Shown here: one piece after another, positions 7,059 to 13,394 of the stretch
Position numbering within the stretch: the first letter of the stretch is position 1
How the letters are laid out: every line of letters begins with the position of its first letter
Assembly: GCA_013003285.1 (NCBI GenBank)
Contig: JABDJY010000174.1
Location: 1-14,972, forward strand
DNA from: Alphaproteobacteria bacterium
GTDB lineage: Bacteria > Pseudomonadota > Alphaproteobacteria > UBA6615
Direction: 5' to 3'
DNA: 14,972 nt
Made by a program: the position numbers and the translations under genes
Notes under the pieces: model-generated
Seen by the model: only the letters and a program-made list of their open reading frames with translations
The model's database searches: none
Told to the model about the DNA's origin: nothing

Positions 7059-7392
7059 GGGTTCTTAAACCTAAGGTTAGTGCCAGTTTTGGCCCGAATT
7101 TGCCGCCAATACAAACTAAGACTTCTTTAACTGGGCCAGCCCTAGCATGTGATGTTGCTCATAAACGTGTGGCGCAGCATGACTCGTTTGTAGAAAAACG
7201 TGAAAATGGAAGTGAAATCATGGGGTTAGTGTATTCCCCATCAGTGGCGGTTACGGCGACACAGCCAATTGACCGGAACCTAACGCGCGCTCTGCGGGCG
7301 CCATTTGGCATGTCTGCAACTCGGCAACCCCGAATAGGGAAAAGAAATTCAGGGCCCCAATGTGCTCTTTTCACCGGTGCGGGGCGGGTCCG
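7059..7392. other. 334-base divergent intergenic region
   Basis: Lies between the HAD gene (leftward) and the GGDEF gene (rightward), so it should hold promoters for both. It is visibly less GC-rich than the flanking genes (29 G+C in the 60 bases from 7081, against 43 in the 60 bases from 1021). It contains an 11-base palindrome, AACCT-A-AGGTT, at 7068-7078, ten bases upstream of the HAD start codon. The heptamer AAACGTG occurs at 7163-7169 and again 33 bases later at 7196-7202. ATGGGG and CCCCAT arms (7220-7225, 7236-7241) flank a 10-base loop. No convincing -35/-10 pair was found on either strand; TAGCAT at 7143-7148 is a possible lone -10. No tRNA or recognisable riboswitch is seen. Confidence 0.6.
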
Positions 7393-7396
7393 ATGA
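7220..7396 (+). CDS. possible 58-codon leader ORF upstream of the GGDEF gene
   Basis: An ATG at 7220 has a good ribosome binding site, GGAAG at 7208-7212, 7 bases upstream. The frame ends in a TGA at 7394-7396 that overlaps the chosen start of the diguanylate cyclase gene as ATGA, the same arrangement used by true gene pairs in this window. The peptide is basic, with about nine Arg/Lys and one acidic residue, and matches nothing I know. Against it, codons such as TTA, CTA, ATA and AGA are frequent, unlike neighbouring genes, and the overlap arises whenever the downstream start is followed by A. Its start codon sits in the ATGGGG/CCCCAT hairpin stem. It could be a regulatory leader or non-coding. 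Confidence 0.27.
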   Translation: MGLVYSPSVAVTATQPIDRNLTRALRAPFGMSATRQPRIGKRNSGPQCALFTGAGRVR

Positions 7397-9150
7397 CCTC
7401 GGCGGCGGACACCAATCCGATTTTTGCCGGAAGCCGGGAGCCCGCGCTGTCGGGCCTGGCGGGCACGTTTGAAAACTGGCCTGGCCCGGTTATCGAAGTC
7501 ATGCGCGATGGGAGCGTGGCGCAGACCAACGATTCAGGTCGCGCGCTTGTGGCGGAAATATTGGTGGGGGAAGACCCGCCCATGCGCAAAATGGTGTCGC
7601 TGGCATTCGATGCTGGCGGCAGCGTGTCGGATCGGCTCGAGGTTGTGCGCGATGGCCAGAGTAGCTGGTACGAATGCGTTGTCCTGCCCTTGGCTGTCGA
7701 TCGGGCGTTGGTGCTGGTTCGTGACGAGACTTACAATTTGAATGTCCGCCAGGCGCTCTTCGAGTCCCGCCAGCGCTATCGCGATCTGGTGGTTATTTCC
7801 AGCGATTTTGCCTGGGAGACCGATGCCAACGGCGTGTTCATTTTTGTTTCCCCCCATGGGGCAATGGGCTATTCGGCCGAAGATCTTGTCGGTCACCATC
7901 CTATCGAGTTCGTCATCGATACCGAAGTCGATAGGTCCGAGTTGCCTTATTCAACCCGCGCACCGGTGACGAATGCGCAAATCTGGATGCGCGGCGGCGA
8001 TGGCGAAGAAGCCTGCTTGGTGGCCTCCGCGGTGCCGGTTGTCGATCATGAAGGCGTGTGGCGTGGCGCCCGTGGCCTGTGCCGCGACGTCACGGAAGAA
8101 CGGGTGCGTGACAGCGCCTTGGCGCAAGCCAAGGTGCGCGAACAGGTCGTTGCCTACATCGTCAATCAGATGCGCGAACAGGCTAAACCGGCAGCCATGT
8201 TAGAGGCTGCTGTCGCGATGTTGGGACGCGCGGAATCGGCGTGTGCGGCGGTCTATAGGCGAACGAAGAGTGGCGCATATGAACTCAGTGCCACCCATGA
8301 TGACTGGCCTACCAGTTTAGATGTCGAATCTGTTTTGCCGGTCTCCGGCGATCTTGCCGAACCCTTTCGCAGCGAGGCGGTTGGCCATCGTACGATGGCT
8401 TCCATTACCCATTATCGTGGTGTCCCCAATGGCGCCATTGTCTTGGCGCGGCCAGACAATATGAAGCCGTGGAGCGGCGATGACGAGGCGATGCTCGCTG
8501 CCGTCGCTGGTCAGTTGGCGATCGCGTTGCGCCAAATCGCTGATCAGCGCGAGCTTGAAAGACTCTCGAGCACCGATGCGCTTACCGGATTGATGAATCG
8601 CCGGGCGTTCCAGGCGTCGCTGGATACGGCGATCGCGCGGGCCCATCGCACCGGAACCTCGGGCGCTATAATTTATGTGGATCTCGATAACTTCAAGGCC
8701 ATCAACGACAATTACGGGCATGAGACCGGTGATGCGGTTCTGGTCGAAGTCGCCGAAATACTGAAGTCGCGCAGTCGGACCTACGATTTGGTGGCGCGGA
8801 TCGGCGGCGACGAATTTGTCGTCTGGCTCGATGGAGTCAATTTCACGGTGGCCAAGCGCCGGGCAGGCGAACTTGCCATAGAGATGGCCAAGCTGTCGCA
8901 CTATTCGGCCGAAGATTTACCCCAATTGGGGGCGTCGGTCGGTATCGTCGAATTCGATTCGGCACACGATAAGGATACAGCCGAGTTAGTCGCCCGTGCC
9001 GACAGGGCCATGTATGACGTGAAGACTCACAACAAGAAAACTGGAGACGTAGCGATCGGCGCCGTGCCGGCGGAAGGAAACCGAACCCGGTCAGACGATT
9101 TGGTGTCGGTATCCGATTTGAGCGACAGCGAAGAAGAGGTCCCGTCATGA
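7393..9150 (+). CDS. PAS-PAS-GAF-GGDEF diguanylate cyclase
   Basis: Predicted to make cyclic di-GMP from two GTP. The 585-residue product has a degenerate PAS-like region (about 25-115), a clear PAS domain with PAC tail (about 124-236, DFAWETDANGVFIFVSP, ending GLCRDVTEER), a GAF-like domain (about 245-385) and a GGDEF domain (about 390-550). The domain opens with STDALTGLMNRRAF. It has metal-binding D430 in YVDLDNF, an intact GGDEF at 471-475, and an RxxD inhibitory site (R462-D465) exactly five residues before it. No EAL domain or membrane helix is seen, so it is probably a cytoplasmic sensor-cyclase. The tail (570-585) is acidic. The ATG at 7393 is preferred (GGGCGGG 4 bases upstream), but an ATG at 7360 with its own AGGG is possible. 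Its stop overlaps the next gene (ATGA). Confidence 0.94.
   Translation: MTSAADTNPIFAGSREPALSGLAGTFENWPGPVIEVMRDGSVAQTNDSGRALVAEILVGEDPPMRKMVSLAFDAGGSVSDRLEVVRDGQSSWYECVVLPLAVDRALVLVRDETYNLNVRQALFESRQRYRDLVVISSDFAWETDANGVFIFVSPHGAMGYSAEDLVGHHPIEFVIDTEVDRSELPYSTRAPVTNAQIWMRGGDGEEACLVASAVPVVDHEGVWRGARGLCRDVTEERVRDSALAQAKVREQVVAYIVNQMREQAKPAAMLEAAVAMLGRAESACAAVYRRTKSGAYELSATHDDWPTSLDVESVLPVSGDLAEPFRSEAVGHRTMASITHYRGVPNGAIVLARPDNMKPWSGDDEAMLAAVAGQLAIALRQIADQRELERLSSTDALTGLMNRRAFQASLDTAIARAHRTGTSGAIIYVDLDNFKAINDNYGHETGDAVLVEVAEILKSRSRTYDLVARIGGDEFVVWLDGVNFTVAKRRAGELAIEMAKLSHYSAEDLPQLGASVGIVEFDSAHDKDTAELVARADRAMYDVKTHNKKTGDVAIGAVPAEGNRTRSDDLVSVSDLSDSEEEVPS
9136..9139 (+). promoter_or_regulatory. ribosome binding site of the DUF2336 gene
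   Basis: GAGG lies inside the 3' end of the GGDEF gene, 7 bases before the ATG at 9147. It supports the overlapping ATG over the internal methionine at residue 14. Confidence 0.65.
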
Positions 9151-10535
9151 ACGACGCCGGACCGCCCAAGGTAGGGACCGAAGAAATGGCCTACGACGAT
9201 CAAAAGTGGCTTGCCCATGACGGTAGCTCCGAAGAGCGCCGGGACCTTGCCCAGCGTGGCGACGTGCGCCCGGAAATTCTCTATTTCCTGGCCAGCGATC
9301 CCGATACTGAAGTTCGCCGCCATATCGCCCGAAACCACAAAGCCCCGCGGCACGCAGACCTGTTATTGGCCAAGGATGAGCAGGATGAGGTGCGGACCGA
9401 TGTCGCCGGGAAAATTTCGGAAATCACGGTCAATATTGCCGGCGGCAAGCAGGATAATGTTTACAAACTGACCATGGAGGCGTTGGAGGTTCTCGCGCGC
9501 GATCAGTTGGTGCGCGTCCGTCAGATACTGGCCGAGACCCTCAAAGAATGCCCTCAGGCGCCTGTGGGCGTGATGGAAATATTGGCGCTCGATAGCGAAA
9601 TTGCCGTGGCGCAGCCGGTGTTGGAAAGCTCGCCGGTTCTCGGCGACGAGTTTCTTCTGGAGGTCATATCCAGTACTTCGGTGCATGGTGCCCTCAGCGC
9701 GATCGCGCGCCGTGTGGCGCTAGGTGAAAATGTCGCCGACGCCATCGTCCACAATGGTGACGCCGAGGCGATTGCCGAATTACTCGGTAACAAAAGTACG
9801 CAGATCCGCGAGGAGACCCTCGATCGGATCGTCGATCAGGCCTCCGGTGAGCCGATCTGGCACAAACCGTTGGTGCATCGGCCTAATCTTCACGCCGAGG
9901 CGGCGATGCGCATCGCCGAGATCGTCGCTGCGCCGTTGTTGGCGAATTTGCGAACGCGCACAGATCTGGACGACGACACGCTTGGCGCCATCAAGGAAGT
10001 TGTTTTGCGGCGGCTCGATTCCGATGATTTGTCGGGGTTTAACGAGCCAGGTACGACGGTTGCTCCCGACATTGGACAATCGCCAACATCGGCAGAGACA
10101 TCGTCCGACAACCCGCCGGCGGCCAAAAACGCGCAACGGGCAACGGCAAAACAGGCGACGCCGGAATCCAACGGCAATGTTGTTACCAACCGCGTTCGCC
10201 AGATGTATCTCAATGACGAACTCACCGAGCATGAGATCTCCAGTGCGCTGGCCAGCGGCGGCCAAGAATTCGTTACCTATGCCATCGCTTTGAAATCCAA
10301 GACCCCGGTCGATGTGGTGTCGCGCGCGGTCTCCATGCGCAGCGGCAAGGCGATTGTCGCCCTGTGTTGGAAAGCCGATCTATCCATGCGTTTAGCGACC
10401 CGAATTCAGATGCATCTGGCCCATATCCCGCCAAGTGACGTCTTGCGTGCAACTGCGTCTGATGACTTTCCGCTCTCGCACGACGAAATGCGGTGGCAGC
10501 TTGAGTTTATGTCGGGGCTGACGACCACGGGTTAA
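9147..10535 (+). CDS. DUF2336 (HEAT-like helical repeat) protein
   Basis: A soluble all-helical protein of 462 residues. From about 25 to 290 it shows repeated helix pairs of HEAT-like character: ASDPDTEVRRHIARN (49-63), LVRVRQILAETL (121-132), SEIAVAQPVLESSPVL (150-165), then ISSTSVHGALSAIARRVALG and LLGNKSTQIREETLDRIVD. The pattern of VRxxLA repeats and 'xVAxPVLExSPLL' fits the alphaproteobacterial DUF2336 family, whose function is not established to my knowledge. A low-complexity Pro/Ser/Thr/Ala linker (about 297-345) joins a second helical region (346-455). Such folds usually bind proteins. It overlaps the diguanylate cyclase stop by 4 bases, so the two are probably made together and may act together. 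No signal peptide, membrane helix or catalytic motif is visible. Confidence 0.88.
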   Translation: MNDAGPPKVGTEEMAYDDQKWLAHDGSSEERRDLAQRGDVRPEILYFLASDPDTEVRRHIARNHKAPRHADLLLAKDEQDEVRTDVAGKISEITVNIAGGKQDNVYKLTMEALEVLARDQLVRVRQILAETLKECPQAPVGVMEILALDSEIAVAQPVLESSPVLGDEFLLEVISSTSVHGALSAIARRVALGENVADAIVHNGDAEAIAELLGNKSTQIREETLDRIVDQASGEPIWHKPLVHRPNLHAEAAMRIAEIVAAPLLANLRTRTDLDDDTLGAIKEVVLRRLDSDDLSGFNEPGTTVAPDIGQSPTSAETSSDNPPAAKNAQRATAKQATPESNGNVVTNRVRQMYLNDELTEHEISSALASGGQEFVTYAIALKSKTPVDVVSRAVSMRSGKAIVALCWKADLSMRLATRIQMHLAHIPPSDVLRATASDDFPLSHDEMRWQLEFMSGLTTTG

Positions 10536-10539
10536 TGGT

Positions 10540-10581
10540 ATGTCTGGTAAGTTGTACATAGAGCTCGGACGCGACCGATGA
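10540..10581 (+). other. 13-codon mini-ORF ending in the next gene's start
   Basis: An ATG at 10540 opens a 13-residue frame (MSGKLYIELGRDR) whose TGA overlaps the ATG of the following gene (ATGA at 10578-10581). The start lies five bases after the DUF2336 stop, so ribosomes finishing that gene could re-initiate here and be passed on. There is no strong ribosome binding site, and a chance arrangement is quite possible. Confidence 0.25.
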
Positions 10582-11744
10582 CCTTGGCCCGCGCCGAATT
10601 GAAGCGGATCATCGACAGCAGTCGTGCCCTTGCATTCAATTGCCATGACATTGGGTCCCGCATTGCATCGGACGATGATGCGGGAAAGCTGTTCAACAAC
10701 AAGCTGTTGAACAATACGCTATTCATTAAATCGATGGAGCGCGATGAACGCGGCCCGGTGTCGATCTTGAAGATGCGAACTCTGATTTATTTTCCCTACG
10801 ATTTGAGCGAAGTCGCAGCGGGTGGGGATTCGATCTTGTTCGACGATCCCGGGTTTTTGGCGGCGCTGCAACACAAAATAGGGCTCGACTCCGCTACCAG
10901 CGACGACCGCGCGAATTACGCCGAGGATTTCGAAATTCTGAAAATGGTCCGGTCGCTGCCGACATTCGACCCGTTTTTATTGAAGAGCAAGGCTCAGCAG
11001 CTTGATCTACACGATCGTATTCACCCTGATTATTTTGATATCAGCGAAAGTGATTGGTTGAAAATACGCCAACCGATCCGCCTGAAAATTCAAGAATTGG
11101 TAGAGTGTGCGATCGGTAAGACGGAACAGGATACGAAATCTGCCGCCATCCAGAAATATGTTTTACTGTTTCTGGAGAAAATCTGGGAGGCGAAAAATAT
11201 TGACGGCATCGAAGACTTTGTCGCCAGTCTGGAGATGTCGCCCGAACGCGCGCCCGATCTGTTTTTTGCCTGGAAGGCTATTTGCTACTATCAGGCCGAA
11301 TTCGCCAGTGCGCAGTCTGACGTTCAAGACTTCTCTAACTGGTTGGGAGACGATGCGTTTGTCTACCCGTCGAATTGGGTCCAATTACACCCCGACGAAA
11401 AATCGCAGTTTGAAGCTTCGATCGAGCAATTGCGGGCGCGGGTGAGCGCCTCTTATCGGGAAATTGGCAGCGTGCTCGACGATTATGAGGACAGCTATCG
11501 AAAGTTTCTGGAAGAGGGACTGCCCCAGGATTTTAAGGGTTTTCTATCAAGCGCCGACCGCAAATATATCAAACTCGCCGCCAATCTTAGTGCGCATCTG
11601 CATGGTGTGACGATCTGGAACTCGATGACCAAAAAGTTCAGCGACCGCCTGAGCTACAACAAGTCAAACGAATTGATCGACACGCTTTCGGGCCTGTTCG
11701 GCGTCCAAGTAACGCCGCTGCTCACAAGACAGCTGGCATCCTAG
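10578..11744 (+). CDS. hypothetical protein, third gene of the GGDEF-DUF2336 cassette
   Basis: I do not recognise this 388-residue protein. It has no signal peptide, membrane helix, nucleotide-binding loop, metal-ligand cluster or obvious catalytic motif, and looks soluble. The N-terminal part (1-75) is mixed, with a KMRTLIYFPYDL segment near 65-75. A middle region (about 110-250) is rich in aromatic and acidic residues. The C-terminal third (about 275-375) is strongly helical, with a possible coiled-coil stretch at 277-312. The ATG at 10578 is the only plausible start, as an in-frame TAA lies at 10548. It begins 42 bases after the DUF2336 gene on the same strand, so co-transcription is likely. 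Base composition is lower in GC than the flanking housekeeping genes (29 G+C in the 60 bases from 11101), hinting at separate ancestry or relaxed constraint. Confidence 0.88.
   Translation: MTLARAELKRIIDSSRALAFNCHDIGSRIASDDDAGKLFNNKLLNNTLFIKSMERDERGPVSILKMRTLIYFPYDLSEVAAGGDSILFDDPGFLAALQHKIGLDSATSDDRANYAEDFEILKMVRSLPTFDPFLLKSKAQQLDLHDRIHPDYFDISESDWLKIRQPIRLKIQELVECAIGKTEQDTKSAAIQKYVLLFLEKIWEAKNIDGIEDFVASLEMSPERAPDLFFAWKAICYYQAEFASAQSDVQDFSNWLGDDAFVYPSNWVQLHPDEKSQFEASIEQLRARVSASYREIGSVLDDYEDSYRKFLEEGLPQDFKGFLSSADRKYIKLAANLSAHLHGVTIWNSMTKKFSDRLSYNKSNELIDTLSGLFGVQVTPLLTRQLAS
10690..10713. repeat. inverted repeat inside the hypothetical gene
   Basis: TGTTCAAC (10690-10697) and GTTGAACA (10706-10713) are perfect 8-base arms around an 8-base loop, about 110 bases into the coding sequence. 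The same stretch holds an AAGCTGTT direct repeat and encodes the repeated FNNKLLNN peptide. It could form a hairpin in the mRNA but is more simply a by-product of the repetitive peptide. Confidence 0.4.
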
Positions 11745-11748
11745 CAAG

Positions 11749-12657
11749 TTAGTCCGGCCAGATCGCGGTGCCCATGCCGTGGTCGGTAAACACTTCCAAC
11801 AAAATTGCATGCTCGGTACGGCCGTCGAGGATGACGGCCGCCTCAACATCGGCCTGAACGGCGCTCATGCAAGTTTCGACTTTCGGGATCATCCCACCAG
11901 TGATGACACCGCTATCAATAAAGGCGCGGGCCTCATCGACGTTCATGTCCGGGATAAGCTTACCGTCCCTATCGAGGACACCAGCGACGTCGGTCAGCAT
12001 GAGCAAACGCGCGGCTTCGAGGGCGCCGGCAATGGCGCCGGCGGCGGTATCCGCGTTGATGTTGTAGGTCTCGCCGTCGCTGCCGGTACCCAGTGGGGCA
12101 ATTACCGGGATCAGATCGGATTGAGCAAGATCGCTGAGCAGGCTGGGATCGACTTCGGTTGGCTCGCCGACGAATCCCAGATCGAGAATCTTCTCGATAT
12201 TGGAATCCGATTCCGTTCGCGTGCGCCGCACCTTGCGCGCTTGAATCAGATTGCCGTCCTTGCCGGAAATGCCGACAGCGCGGCCGCCGGCGGTGTTGAT
12301 GGCGGCAGCGATCGCTTTGTTGATCGAGCCCGAGAGCACCATCTCGACAATTTCCACCGTCTCGCGGTCGGTCACCCGAAGCCCGTCGACAAACTCGCTC
12401 TTTATTTTGAGCCGCTCGAGCATGGCGCCGATCTGCGGTCCGCCGCCATGCACCACGACCGGATTGATTCCGATCTGCTTCATTAACACAACATCGCGCG
12501 CGAACGAGGCGGCGAGATTTTCGTCGCCCATGGCGTGGCCGCCATATTTTATGACGAAGGTCTTGCCCGCATGCCGCCGCATGAACGGTAACGCCTCGGA
12601 GAGTACGCCGGCCTTGGCCAGCATCTCGGTGGGCGGCATTCCTGTTTTCTTTGCCAT
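11749..12657 (-). CDS. argB: acetylglutamate kinase
   Basis: Phosphorylates N-acetylglutamate with ATP, the second step of arginine synthesis. It belongs to the amino acid kinase family. FVIKYGGHAM at 34-43 has catalytic K37, VHGGGPQI at 69-76 is the substrate glycine loop, GLRVTD carries R94, and ISGKDG is at 130-135. YNINADTAAGAIAGAL contains D203, and GGMIPKVETC at 254-263 has K259. Length is 302 residues, with about 25 residues before the first strand that the E. coli enzyme lacks. Such an N-terminal helix is a feature of hexameric, arginine-inhibited kinases, so feedback control by arginine is likely. It follows engB by 26 bases and its stop is 4 bases from that of the convergent hypothetical gene. 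Confidence 0.98.
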   Translation of the reverse strand: MAKKTGMPPTEMLAKAGVLSEALPFMRRHAGKTFVIKYGGHAMGDENLAASFARDVVLMKQIGINPVVVHGGGPQIGAMLERLKIKSEFVDGLRVTDRETVEIVEMVLSGSINKAIAAAINTAGGRAVGISGKDGNLIQARKVRRTRTESDSNIEKILDLGFVGEPTEVDPSLLSDLAQSDLIPVIAPLGTGSDGETYNINADTAAGAIAGALEAARLLMLTDVAGVLDRDGKLIPDMNVDEARAFIDSGVITGGMIPKVETCMSAVQADVEAAVILDGRTEHAILLEVFTDHGMGTAIWPD

Positions 12658-12683
12658 CGTGCTTTTATTCTCTGTAATCCGGC

Positions 12684-13391
12684 TTATTCGCGCGCGGACT
12701 TTAACGCATCGGCGTCGTCGCCTGCCAGCGCCGCGATTTCGGCCCGTAGCTGAGCAATACCGTAGCCGTTTCGCGCGCTGGTCGCGATAGCGTCCGGCAG
12801 CGCGGCGGGATGCGTTTTAAGAATTTTTGCGGTTTCCTCCAGCCGGGCGGCGAGCGCGCTGGCGGTTAACTTGTCGGTCTTGGTGAGGACCACTTGATAA
12901 CCGACCGCCGCGGCGTCCAGCATTGTCATCATTTCTTCGTCGTTGGCCTTAATGCCGTGGCGGCCATCGATCAGCACGCAGAGCCGGCGCAGGGTCGGCC
13001 GCCCGCGCAGATAGTCGCGCACGGTTTGAGTCCATGCGGCGATCTCGGTTTTCGACGCCTTGGCATAGCCGTAGCCCGGCATATCGACGAGCCAGAGCTG
13101 TCCGCCAAGGTCGAAAAAGTTCAGTTGCTGAGTGCGCCCCGGCGTATTGCTGGTGCGGGCCAGCGCTTTACGTCCGGTGAGCGCGTTGAGCAGGCTCGAC
13201 TTGCCGCAGTTGGAACGGCCAGCGAAGGCGATTTCCGGAAGGTCGGGGTCCGCCAGACTGTCGAGCCGTGCGACCCCGCGTAAAAAGGTGCAAGGTTGGG
13301 CGAACAGCCAGCGGCCGAACTCAATCCGCGCTTCGGCTGCCGGGTCCGCCGCAGCCGGTGCGGCGCCAGCCGGGGGGTCGCTCGGGGGCAT
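12684..13391 (-). CDS. engB: ribosome biogenesis GTP-binding protein YihA/YsxC (EngB)
   Basis: An essential-type small GTPase that assists large ribosomal subunit assembly in related bacteria. All G motifs are present in the 235-residue product: G1 GRSNCGKSS (58-66), the G2 region SNTPGRTQ (81-88), G3 DMPG (103-106), G4 TKTD (170-173) and a G5 SAR near 208. The G1 variable position is cysteine rather than the commoner valine or alanine. A 25-residue Ala/Pro-rich N-terminal extension precedes the core. The ATG at 13391 lies only 3 bases after the yidC stop, implying coupled translation; no strong ribosome binding site is visible. Confidence 0.97.
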   Translation of the reverse strand: MPPSDPPAGAAPAAADPAAEARIEFGRWLFAQPCTFLRGVARLDSLADPDLPEIAFAGRSNCGKSSLLNALTGRKALARTSNTPGRTQQLNFFDLGGQLWLVDMPGYGYAKASKTEIAAWTQTVRDYLRGRPTLRRLCVLIDGRHGIKANDEEMMTMLDAAAVGYQVVLTKTDKLTASALAARLEETAKILKTHPAALPDAIATSARNGYGIAQLRAEIAALAGDDADALKSARE

Positions 13392-13394
13392 GGA

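Noticed and set aside
7065..7079. Possible CtrA-like site (TTAA, 7 bases, GTTA)
   Set aside because: Only one half matches the TTAA-N7-TTAA consensus, and the stretch is better described as the AACCT-A-AGGTT palindrome; too weak to call.
7163..7202. AAACGTG heptamer repeated 33 bases apart
   Set aside because: A repeated heptamer is expected by chance in a region of this length; recorded in the region entry but not claimed as a site.
7159..7374. 71-codon minus-strand frame in the HAD-GGDEF intergenic region
   Set aside because: There is no family resemblance, no supporting context, and composition typical of non-coding sequence.
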